NCBI RefSeq assembly: GCF_014705605.1
Contig: NZ_JACXIZ010000016.1
Location: forward strand, 62,001-126,000
Direction of reading: 5' to 3'
DNA length: 64,000 nucleotides
Origin: Paenibacillus sabuli
Lineage (GTDB): Bacteria > Bacillota > Bacilli > Paenibacillales > Paenibacillaceae
The translations under genes and the position numbers were made by a program. Every line of letters starts with the position of its first letter. Position 1 is the first letter of the stretch. Below are positions 17,390 through 24,819 of this stretch, in pieces. The notes under the pieces are model-generated. The model did not search any database. It saw only the letters and a list, made by a program, of their open reading frames with translations, and was not told where the DNA came from.

Positions 17390-19231
17390 ATGTCCGTGGA
17401 CCGTTCGATTGCGCCGAGCTTGGGCGAGACCGGCAAGGGAAGCCGATTCGTCACCAAGCTTTTTATCAGCTTTGCCTTGCTCTGCATTCTTCCGATCCTG
17501 ATTGTCGTGCAGATTTTTTTCGGCTCGGCCAAGGATCGAATCGTCGAGACCTCCACGCAGCTCGCCGGGCTGCTGGCGGCGCAGCTCGGCACCTCGCTCG
17601 ATACGTATATCGCCCAGGTGGAGAATGCGTCCCTGACGATCTACAGCGATTACGAGTTGGTCGATTACATCGGGCGGGAGACCAGGTATACCGACAGCGA
17701 GCGGATTCGGCTGAATCTGCTGCTGCATCGCCAGCTGTCGACCTTCATGACGCAGCTGCCGCATCTGCATGGCGTGGCGCTGCTGGCATCGTCCGGGATC
17801 GCGTACAACAACGGTTACGCGCCGGACGTGACGGATTCGGCTTTTTGGGACAAGTGGCTGTCGCGCATCCGCGAAGCCGGAGGCAAGTTGGTCATCGTGC
17901 CGACGCATGCCCAGCTCTACCATCCCTCCGGCGCGGTGGTCGGCGTCTTCTCCGCGGGGCGGCTGGTGCAGGACATCGAGGGCCGCGAAGCCGGTATCCT
18001 GCTGTTCCAGCTCTCGCCGCACCGTCTGGTCGCAGGCAGCGAGCCGGCGGACGGCGCGGCGCTGCCGTTCCGGCGCCGGATCGTGATCGAGACGCCGGAG
18101 CATGCGCTCGTCTACGATTCTGCCCTAGCCGCCGCGGCCTTCGCCCCGGAGCGTGCCGCTCCGGAGCTGGCGCCGCATGCGTGGGTGCTCGGCTACGGCA
18201 GCGGCGAACGGCTCCAGGTCACGGTGGCGGTGCCGATGGAGGAGCTGCGCAGCGAGATCGGCGCCTCCCGCGAGCTGGCGCTGCTGATCGCGGCCAGCGC
18301 CGTCTGCGCGATGCTCGTCATCTCCATGCTGCTCAGCTACCAGATCAGCCGGCCGATCTCCCGGCTGATCCGCCACATGCGGCAGCTGGAGGACGGCCGC
18401 TATCTCCCGATCCCGGAGCGCGGGCTCAACGTCGAGCTGGGCGCGCTCACCCGCACCTACAATCTGATGGTCGCCCGGATCAAGCATCTGATTCAGGACG
18501 TCTATCAGGCGCGGATTCGGCAGGACGAAGCCCGCTGGCGGGCGCTGCAGAATCAGATCAATCCGCACTGGCTCTACAATACGCTGGAATCGATCCGCAT
18601 GCAGGCCTACCTGGATCAGGCGCCCGATGTCGCCGCCATGATCAAGTCGCTCGGCCGCATGTTCCAGCTGACGCTGGCGGACGACCAGACCCATACGCTG
18701 GCGGACGAGCTGCAATACATCGGCCTGTACATGGAGCTGCAGAATATCCGATTCGACCATCGCTTCCGGTTGGAGGTGGAGCTGGGCGCTGCCTGGATGC
18801 GGATGCCCCTGATGAAGATGACGCTGCAGCCGATCGTGGAGAATGCCATCGTCCACGGCTTCGTCGATCAGGATCGCGCTTACCGCGTGCGCATCCACGG
18901 AACGCTCGGACCGGACGGCCAAGCGCGCCTGCATGTGGCTGATGACGGCGAGGGCATGTCTGCGTTCGCGCTGGCGCGGCTCCAGGCGCAGCTGCAGGCC
19001 GCGGATGTCCGCGAGCAGTCGCCTGCCGGGGAGGTCGTAGCGACAGAGCCTGCGGAGGCTGACGCTGAGCGGCCTCAGTCCTCGATCGGACTGGGCAATG
19101 TACATCGACGCCTCCGGCTTCAGTACGGCTGCGGCTGCGGTCTCGACGTCGTCTCCGGACCGGGGGAGGGGACGACTGTGACGGTGGCGCTGCCGAGCGG
19201 AGGGCTTCATGAGCAGGGGCAATTCGACTAG
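17390..19231 (+). CDS. Two-component sensor histidine kinase, LytS/YesM-like (module B)
   Basis: Membrane sensor kinase of 613 residues. Membrane segment one lies at about 22-42 (FISFALLCILPILIVVQIFF). An extracytoplasmic Cache-like sensor runs to about 290, with segment two at about 293-316. Then come a HAMP region, the His_kinase phosphoacceptor motif QINPHWLYNTLES (about 387-399) and a HATPase domain with N-box IVENAIVHG and GLGNVHRRL. The canonical PHFLYN is PHWLYN here. GAGGGG touches ATG 17390, so the GTG at 17396 may be the real start. It lies divergent to the module B transporter and directly before its regulator; together they should sense the sugar and induce the transporter. Confidence 0.93.
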   Translation: MSVDRSIAPSLGETGKGSRFVTKLFISFALLCILPILIVVQIFFGSAKDRIVETSTQLAGLLAAQLGTSLDTYIAQVENASLTIYSDYELVDYIGRETRYTDSERIRLNLLLHRQLSTFMTQLPHLHGVALLASSGIAYNNGYAPDVTDSAFWDKWLSRIREAGGKLVIVPTHAQLYHPSGAVVGVFSAGRLVQDIEGREAGILLFQLSPHRLVAGSEPADGAALPFRRRIVIETPEHALVYDSALAAAAFAPERAAPELAPHAWVLGYGSGERLQVTVAVPMEELRSEIGASRELALLIAASAVCAMLVISMLLSYQISRPISRLIRHMRQLEDGRYLPIPERGLNVELGALTRTYNLMVARIKHLIQDVYQARIRQDEARWRALQNQINPHWLYNTLESIRMQAYLDQAPDVAAMIKSLGRMFQLTLADDQTHTLADELQYIGLYMELQNIRFDHRFRLEVELGAAWMRMPLMKMTLQPIVENAIVHGFVDQDRAYRVRIHGTLGPDGQARLHVADDGEGMSAFALARLQAQLQAADVREQSPAGEVVATEPAEADAERPQSSIGLGNVHRRLRLQYGCGCGLDVVSGPGEGTTVTVALPSGGLHEQGQFD

Positions 19232-19244
19232 GGGGCTGAAGCAG

Positions 19245-20099
19245 ATGCAATCAGAGCAAGAAGAAGCGCGGCGGCTGCGGGTACTGCTCGTCGATGATGA
19301 GACCAAGATCGTCGAGGGCCTCAAAAGCATGATCGACTGGCACGGCAACGGCTATGTCGTCTGCGGCCAGGCGCGCAACGGAGCCGAGGCGCTGGAGGCG
19401 GCGCGCAGGCTGGAGCCGGAGCTGATCGTGACCGATATTCGAATGCCGCGGCTGGATGGACTCGCGATGATCGCACGCTGGCGAGCGGAGTGGCCGGAGG
19501 CGCGCTTCATGATCCTCACCGGACACTCGGACTTCGAATATGCCCGCCAAGCGATGCAGTACGGGGTGCGCCACTACGTGCTCAAGCCGATCGAGGAGAA
19601 GGAGGTGGAGCGCGGACTGCGCGAGCTCGCGTCCGACATCCGGGCAGGCCTGGACAGCAAGCAGGAGCTGGCGGCGCTGCGCGAGCATTCGACGGCTTAC
19701 AGCCGGATCAGAGCGCGGCTGCAGGAGACTGCCACGGACGAGGACAGTCTGCCTGCGCCGCCTTCGGACGAGGAGCGCTACGATCTGGCGCATCGGGTCC
19801 GCGCCTATATCGACCTGCACGCCCACGAGCCGCTGACGCTGGTTCAGGTGGCCGAGCGCTTCTATGTCCATCCGCATTACCTGAGCCAGCTTTTTCACAA
19901 GAAGACCGGGCAGCCCTTCCTCCAGTACTTGACCGCGGTCCGGATGGAGCACGCCAAGCGGCTGCTGCTGACGACCGAGCTCAAGGTGTATGAGATCTCG
20001 CGTCGAGTCGGGTATGAGGATGCCAAATATTTCAGCCGGCTGTTCGAGCGGCAGGTCGGTGCCAAGCCCAGTGTGTACAAGGCGCGTGAACGCATGTAA
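19245..20099 (+). CDS. Response regulator with AraC-type DNA-binding domain (module B)
   Basis: Cytoplasmic regulator of 284 residues. An N-terminal receiver domain has VLLVDDE, the phospho-acceptor Asp in LIVTDIRMPRLDG (about residue 63) and the Lys in YVLKPIEE. A linker with a charged helix precedes a C-terminal double helix-turn-helix of AraC type (about 180-280), with PHYLSQLFHKKTGQPF and ISRRVGYEDAKYFSRLFE. ATG 19245 is chosen because AGGGGG precedes it and it lies just beyond the kinase stop at 19231; a longer frame would overlap the kinase. It most likely activates the divergent module B operon. Confidence 0.94.
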   Translation: MQSEQEEARRLRVLLVDDETKIVEGLKSMIDWHGNGYVVCGQARNGAEALEAARRLEPELIVTDIRMPRLDGLAMIARWRAEWPEARFMILTGHSDFEYARQAMQYGVRHYVLKPIEEKEVERGLRELASDIRAGLDSKQELAALREHSTAYSRIRARLQETATDEDSLPAPPSDEERYDLAHRVRAYIDLHAHEPLTLVQVAERFYVHPHYLSQLFHKKTGQPFLQYLTAVRMEHAKRLLLTTELKVYEISRRVGYEDAKYFSRLFERQVGAKPSVYKARERM

Positions 20100-20172
20100 A
20101 ATGAACAACTCATAATTTGACGAACCGTGGAATAGAAGTAGACGATACGAATTTTCACGGGAGGGATGAGGG

Positions 20173-21210
20173 ATGGCGGTTTCGTACATGGACTTTACAT
20201 CGCCGGATGTTCAGTATACGTACAATTTAAACAACAATCGCTTTTTTACGAAGGACAAAAACAACTACATCAATGCGCTCGGCGTCCAGCAGCTCAATAC
20301 GCTCGGCAATGCCTCGCTGCTGGATATCTTCTTATCAAAGGGAAATGTGGTGGAGCCGCATATTCACCAGAATGCCAGCGAGATTGTGTATGCGATCAGC
20401 GGCGCGGCTGTCGTCTCGCTGATTAATCCGTTTACAAAGGAACTGTTGAGCTTCACGATCACGCCGGGAACGGTTGCCAATGTGCCGCAAGGCTGGTTCC
20501 ACTGGGAGATCGCTACCGAGGACAACACCCATTTACTGGCGGTCTTTGACGCGCCCATCCCGGAGTTCATTCCGGTCTCAGATCTGCTGCGGCTCGCGCC
20601 GCCGAGCGTACTGGCATATACGTACTGTCTCGACGAGAAGCTGCTGAAGCAGGTGCTGGCGCCAATCCAGTCGACGGTCACGATCGGGCCGCCGGTCGGC
20701 TGCGATCGCAAGTCGACACGTGCGCCGCAGTCAGCGGAGCAGGCCACGCAGGCCGCGCAAGCAACACAGGCGGCGCAAGCGCAGCCGCCGCAGGCGCAAA
20801 TGCCGCAAGCTCGAATAGCGCAGCCGCAGATGCCGCAGCTCCAAGGCGGGATGCCCCAGGCGAGCATAGGAGGGCCGCAAGCACAGATGCCGCAAGGCCG
20901 CATCGCACAGCCGCAGGCGCCGGGGGCACAAGCCTCAATGCCGCAAGGCCGCATATGGCAACCGTTGGCCCAGCCGCCGCAGGCCTACATGCCCCAATCG
21001 CAGCCTTCCTTCCAGGCCGGAATCCCGCAACCGCAGGCCGATTGGCCCGGCATCGGTACTGCGGAATTCGCCTCGCCCGGCGGCGCGGGAGGCGTCCAGT
21101 CGGGCTACGGGTATTCGCCGTACCCCGGCCATGCGCCGCAGGCGCCGCCCCCCGGCGAGAGCCGGCGTCCGATCATCGGCAACGGCGGCGTACCGCGTCA
21201 GGGGCGCTAG
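20173..21210 (+). CDS. Cupin-domain protein with a Pro/Gln/Ala/Met-rich repeat tail
   Basis: Protein of 345 residues with two parts. Residues 1 to about 180 form a cupin barrel, with metal-binding motif one around EPHIHQNASEIVY and motif two around NVPQGWFHWEI. It resembles a cupin family seen in Bacillus and Paenibacillus that is often unnamed. From about residue 190 the chain is low-complexity, made of imperfect repeats of the form PQAQMPQGRIAQ, ending in a Gly/Pro-rich stretch. No signal peptide or membrane segment is visible. A GGGAGGGATGAGGG site precedes ATG 20173. Its function is unknown; a spore-coat or surface-layer role would fit the tail, but that is only a guess. Confidence 0.82.
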   Translation: MAVSYMDFTSPDVQYTYNLNNNRFFTKDKNNYINALGVQQLNTLGNASLLDIFLSKGNVVEPHIHQNASEIVYAISGAAVVSLINPFTKELLSFTITPGTVANVPQGWFHWEIATEDNTHLLAVFDAPIPEFIPVSDLLRLAPPSVLAYTYCLDEKLLKQVLAPIQSTVTIGPPVGCDRKSTRAPQSAEQATQAAQATQAAQAQPPQAQMPQARIAQPQMPQLQGGMPQASIGGPQAQMPQGRIAQPQAPGAQASMPQGRIWQPLAQPPQAYMPQSQPSFQAGIPQPQADWPGIGTAEFASPGGAGGVQSGYGYSPYPGHAPQAPPPGESRRPIIGNGGVPRQGR

Positions 21211-21338
21211 AGGGGATGGCGCTCGGCGCCTGAAGGCTTAGCAGTAGGCGCATGGCGCGGATGGCGACGCCATCCCAAGCGGAGCTGGCGGACTGCAGCG
21301 AGAGAGGCGCGGGCGAGCGGACGCGGGGCGGCGTCACT

Positions 21339-21478
21339 TCTAATGGACACCAGCGACGCTTAGCGGGCATTTGCGCCAGGTACACGGACCCAAATCCTCG
21401 CTAAGCGTTCCTCATGTCCATTACACGTCGAAGGGGGCCAAAAAACGCCGCTAAGCGGCTCCATTGTCCGGTAGAGCC
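21339..21478. repeat. Interspersed palindromic repeat, copy 1
   Basis: About 140 bp starting TCTAATGGACACCAGCG and ending near ATTGTCCGGTAGAGC, so the ends are rough inverted repeats built on TAATGGACA/TGTCC. Inside are several CGCTTAGCG/CGCTAAGCG palindromes. A second, diverged copy with the same ends lies at 36602-36740. It occupies the gap between two convergent genes. No coding frame. Confidence 0.65.
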
Positions 21479-21495
21479 GGCCGCCCCTGCCAAAC

Positions 21496-21957
21496 CTATC
21501 CGTTCAGGTCAATTTTGACGACGATCTTGCGGATGCGGCGCGGCTCGCCATTCGTGCAGCAGGGGCGATGCAGCTCCTGCGGGAAGAAGACGGCGTACAT
21601 GCCAGGCAAGAGCTGCAGCTCGTGCTGCAGCTCGGCCTTGCTGTAGAAGACGAGGTCGCGGTCGTCGTGGCGCTCGGACTCTACGCTGCCGGTCTGATCC
21701 GCGAAGCCGATCTGTTCCTCGCCATCGAGGAGCAGTTGGATATCGGTGTAGCGATCATGCGACTCCCAACGGCGTGCTGCGGCGCGCTCGGTATCGACCT
21801 CCTGCACGATGGCGAATAGATGCGGGCCGTCAATCTCGTGCTGGCCGGTCGCGAGCCCGGCGAGATCGGTCTGCGTCAAAAAGTCCATGGCTTGCCGCAT
21901 GCGCGGCCCGTAGGCCGCCGCTTCGAGCGGCCATCGGTTCAAATGTCCGGTAATCAT
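21496..21957 (-). CDS. YhcH/YjgK/YiaL (EbgC-like) family protein
   Basis: Protein of 153 residues of the DUF386 cupin-like family. Recognisable blocks are GQHEIDGPHLFAIVQEV, ESHDRYTDIQLLLDGEEQIGF, the conserved FYSKAELQ and the metal-ligand region GMYAVFFPQELHRPC, ending in KIVVKIDL. Length is standard. A TTGGAGGAAGG ribosome site lies just before ATG 21957. Members act on sugars or anomers next to sialic acid or galactoside genes, but most are uncharacterised. It is alone here between the repeat and a remnant membrane-protein gene; a role in sugar metabolism fits the region. Confidence 0.9.
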   Translation of the reverse strand: MITGHLNRWPLEAAAYGPRMRQAMDFLTQTDLAGLATGQHEIDGPHLFAIVQEVDTERAAARRWESHDRYTDIQLLLDGEEQIGFADQTGSVESERHDDRDLVFYSKAELQHELQLLPGMYAVFFPQELHRPCCTNGEPRRIRKIVVKIDLNG

Positions 21958-22048
21958 TGGCCTTCCTCCAATTCTTCATGATGTTCTACTTTATTAAATC
22001 GTATCCCCTGTAAATCGGTCAAGCGGCAGCATCGAAGGATGCTGCCGC

Positions 22049-22240
22049 TTAGTGGGCTTGTGGAGAGCCAAGCCGTTTGGTGTTGCTTGAAGTTCCTATT
22101 CGGCGATTCCATGGCCAGCGACGATCCGTATCCCCCGCATCGAAGGCCGCATCCTGCTGCAGCTGCTTGCGGTAGATCAGCGCCGACAGATAGACGCTGA
22201 TCGCGTACAGCAGCACGAGCGGCACAGCGGCATATTCATG
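22049..22240 (-). pseudogene. C-terminal remnant of a membrane protein
   Basis: A minus-strand frame of 63 codons with no start begins right after a stop. It contains one hydrophobic helix (PLVLLYAISVYLSALIY), then a charged tail ending RRWPWNRRIGT and a stop at 22049. The pattern is the last transmembrane segment and cytoplasmic tail of a larger protein. The upstream part is missing where the terminator of the esterase gene begins. I cannot assign a family. A perfect 13-bp hairpin (22021-22050) overlaps its end. Confidence 0.45.
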
Positions 22241-22242
22241 TC

Positions 22243-22277
22243 AAAAATCCCGCATATCCTGTCGGATGTGCGGGATT
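22243..22277 (-). terminator. Intrinsic terminator of the esterase operon
   Basis: On the minus strand AATCCCGCACATCC pairs with GGATATGCGGGATT (one wobble) around a GACA loop and is followed by TTTTTGAC. It lies about 60 bp after the esterase stop at 22336. An outer pair CATGTCAA/TTGACATG (22238-22304) extends the structure. Confidence 0.85.
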
Positions 22278-22335
22278 CAAGATGCATATGCGGATCTTGA
22301 CATGCCGGTCGCCTCCGGTGGCGGCCCTGTGCGTG

Positions 22336-23187
22336 TCAGTCTCTGGTGAAGCAGCGCTGCAGGAACGCCAGCAGCTCGCCCGGACGCTCTGGATCGGCCC
22401 CATGCCGGAGCGTATACGGGATGCCAAATCGCGTGTACGCTTGCTGCAGCACGTAGCCGTGCACCGGATGATGGATCACCTCGCCGACGGGCGCGTCAGC
22501 CGGGATCGTCGGACCGTCCAGCGGCAGCGTGTAGACCATGAAGGCGGGTGGCGCCGACGCCGACATATAGTGGATGGCCGACGCCTGCTCGGCCAGGGCG
22601 AGGATCTCGGGCCGATGACGCTCCTCCGGATCGGACAGGCCGTAGAAGAGCTGCAGATTCGGCTGGATGTGCGGGCCGTGGTAGCGGCCTTCGTAGAAGC
22701 GCTGATCCTTGGACACCTGGGTGATGAAGCCGAGGAAGCCGCACACGGCGGAGGATTGGCGCTCGATCGGATCGTCGCTGTCGGGCCGGGCCAGGTCGCC
22801 GCGCAGCGCATTCCACAGCGCGAGGTGCCCGCCGGCCGATGCCCCGGCGGAGGCGATGCGGTCCGGGTCCAGCCCCCATTCCGGAGCCATATGCCGGACG
22901 AATTGGAGCGCGCGCGTCCCGTCCTCCATCGGGGCGGGATACGGGTCGCTCTGGATGAACCGATAATTGCAGGAGACGACCGAGATGCCGGCGCTGAGGC
23001 ATTGGTGGACGAACGCGTAGCGATGCACATCAGCCTTGCCTCCGCGGATATAGCCGCCGCCGTGGAAGAACACCAGGACCGGCGACGGGCCGGGCGACGG
23101 CTCCTGCTCGGCGATATAGACGTCGAGGACGTTGCGTTCATGGGGGCCGTAGGGGATGTCGGTGTACATTTTAATCTGAATCTGCAT
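22336..23187 (-). CDS. Alpha/beta-hydrolase esterase
   Basis: Cytoplasmic esterase/lipase-fold protein of 283 residues. Motifs: oxyanion-hole FFHGGGYIRGG, nucleophile elbow SAGASAGGHLALW with catalytic Ser, and a C-terminal IHHPVHGY that carries the likely catalytic His. This is the HSL/acetyl-esterase layout without a signal peptide. ATG 23187 is selected because GGAGGAG precedes it; the longer frame overlaps the upstream gene. It follows the binding-protein gene by 25 bp in one leftward unit, so it may remove acetyl or other acyl groups from imported oligosaccharides. Substrate not determined by sequence. Confidence 0.88.
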   Translation of the reverse strand: MQIQIKMYTDIPYGPHERNVLDVYIAEQEPSPGPSPVLVFFHGGGYIRGGKADVHRYAFVHQCLSAGISVVSCNYRFIQSDPYPAPMEDGTRALQFVRHMAPEWGLDPDRIASAGASAGGHLALWNALRGDLARPDSDDPIERQSSAVCGFLGFITQVSKDQRFYEGRYHGPHIQPNLQLFYGLSDPEERHRPEILALAEQASAIHYMSASAPPAFMVYTLPLDGPTIPADAPVGEVIHHPVHGYVLQQAYTRFGIPYTLRHGADPERPGELLAFLQRCFTRD

Positions 23188-23212
23188 GGGGATCTCCTCC
23201 GAATGGGCGGCG

Positions 23213-24742
23213 TTACTGGCTGCCGCGGAATTGTTGGTATGACGCATTGTATTCCTCGATGATTCGGGCCCCGCCGCTGTCCTTCCATCGCTGTACCTCG
23301 CGGCGGAAGCCCTGCTCGTCGAGGTAGCCGAGCATGAAGTTGTAGGTCGCGTCAGTGATGATGCCCTGCAGCTCCAGTCCGGACTCGTCGTCCCGGGCGG
23401 ACTCCAGGTTCGCGGTCGCGTCGCGCACGACGAAGCGGGTATTGTCCTTGATCAGCGTCTCCGCCAGCTCGGCCAGCGGGCGCAGCTCGGCGATGGGCAG
23501 CAGATTCGGGTTGCTCAGCTCGCCGATCATCAGCGTATGCATCGCATTGACCTCGTCGACGCGCAGCTGCTCCTGCTCAGGCGGCAGCACGACCTCGCCA
23601 TCGGCCCGCTCATGATGTCGGCCCTCGAAGCCGTAGCGCATCATGTTGCTGACGTCGGCGTCCATGGAGCGGTCGAAGAAGGCAAGGATCTGATGCAGCT
23701 CCTCCTTGGTCTGCACGGCGCTCTTGGAGAACAGGAACATTCCGCCATAGCCGGGCATCGCCCACACCCGCAGTCCGGCAGGGCCCTGGATGCGGTTGAC
23801 GAGCGTGAAGGCGGCCTGCGGATCGAGCGCAACAGCCGAGTCGGCGAGCCGCTGCGCGTCGGCCATGCTGCCGATATAGACGCCGGCCGCGCCGGTGACG
23901 AACCTCGTGCGCTGATTCTGCTTGCTGGTCACGGCGAAGTCGCGATTGATGAGGCCCTCGTCATAGAGGCGCTTCATGAATTTCATCGTCTCCATGTAGG
24001 CGTCCGTCTCGAATTCGGGCACGATCTGCCCGCCGATCAGGCCCCAGTTGTTCGGGGTGCCGAAGTAGGAGCCGAGTGTCTTGAAGGCGCCGTAGATCAG
24101 ATCGTTGCGGTCGGCCAGTCCGAAGGTATCGTCCTGGCCGTTGCCGTCGGGATCGTCCTCGGTGAAGGCCCGCAGCACCTCGTACAGCTCCTCCAGCGTC
24201 CCCGGCGGCTCCAGCCCCAGACGGTCGAGCCAGTCCTGACGCAGGATGATGCCCTGCCGCGAAGCGGGACGCTCTGCGTACAGCCCGTAGATCTGGTCGT
24301 CGACGGCCGATTCCTCGAAGACAAGCGAGCTGAGCTTGCGCAGATTCGGATAATCCCACAGATAAGGACCGATCTCCCAGAAGTGGCCGAGCCGGATCGC
24401 GTTCTTCATATACTGGTATTCGTTGAAATTGACATAGGTCGCCTTCATATAGGAGCCGCTGGCGACGGCGAGACTGAGCTTGTCGGAGTAGATCTCGTCG
24501 GGGACCCAGCGCAGGTCGAGGTCGGTGCCGGTCATCTTCTCCAGCTCGGCCACCAGCTCGTCGCTGGGCGGCTGGATCAGGTGCAGCGGCAGCATGATGC
24601 TGAGCTCCAATGGCGGCTGCTCCGGCGCGGCCGGCTGCCGGCTGCAGCCGGTCAGCGCCGCTGCCAGGAGCAGTGCGAGCAGGAGCGGCAGCGATTTTGG
24701 GTGTAAGCGGTTAAGCAATCGCGGACGAGCATTGACGTGCAT
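23213..24742 (-). CDS. Extracellular solute-binding lipoprotein, family 1, without own permeases (module C)
   Basis: Lipoprotein of 509 residues. A basic leader and a LALLLAAALTGC lipobox (Cys at about 33) are followed by a family 1 binding fold. It is clearly paralogous to the protein at 27378-28949: both share FWEIGP, the ERP.SRQG block, LRQDWLDRLGLEPP/YRKDWADNLGLEAP, the EF-hand-like DDPDGNGQDDT loop and LIYGAFKTL.SYFGTPN. It is co-transcribed with an esterase, not with permeases, and is divergent from the membrane AraC regulator at 24820. It may share the permeases at 28980-30851 or serve as a sensing co-receptor; both are inference. Confidence 0.9.
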   Translation of the reverse strand: MHVNARPRLLNRLHPKSLPLLLALLLAAALTGCSRQPAAPEQPPLELSIMLPLHLIQPPSDELVAELEKMTGTDLDLRWVPDEIYSDKLSLAVASGSYMKATYVNFNEYQYMKNAIRLGHFWEIGPYLWDYPNLRKLSSLVFEESAVDDQIYGLYAERPASRQGIILRQDWLDRLGLEPPGTLEELYEVLRAFTEDDPDGNGQDDTFGLADRNDLIYGAFKTLGSYFGTPNNWGLIGGQIVPEFETDAYMETMKFMKRLYDEGLINRDFAVTSKQNQRTRFVTGAAGVYIGSMADAQRLADSAVALDPQAAFTLVNRIQGPAGLRVWAMPGYGGMFLFSKSAVQTKEELHQILAFFDRSMDADVSNMMRYGFEGRHHERADGEVVLPPEQEQLRVDEVNAMHTLMIGELSNPNLLPIAELRPLAELAETLIKDNTRFVVRDATANLESARDDESGLELQGIITDATYNFMLGYLDEQGFRREVQRWKDSGGARIIEEYNASYQQFRGSQ

Positions 24743-24762
24743 CGTGCGGCACCCCCTAGAAC

Positions 24763-24790
24763 TTTACAACCCGACAAGAACGTGTATGAT
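24763..24790 (+). promoter_or_regulatory. Putative promoter of the module C AraC regulator
   Basis: TTTACA (24763-24768) and TATGAT (24785-24790) at 16 bp spacing, about 30 bp before ATG 24820. Good match to the sigma-A consensus. Confidence 0.55.
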
Positions 24791-24819
24791 TAGTGTATCA
24801 CGAAAGGGGGGCGCTGCGC

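Noticed and set aside
17095-18942. A 615-codon plus-strand frame overlapping the module B kinase in another frame
   Set aside because: The kinase frame has membrane helices, phosphoacceptor motif and ATPase motifs; the other frame is Ala/Arg/Gly-rich noise.
22021-22050. Perfect 13-bp hairpin AAGCGGCAGCATC considered as a terminator
   Set aside because: No T-run on either side, and it overlaps the end of a decayed gene.
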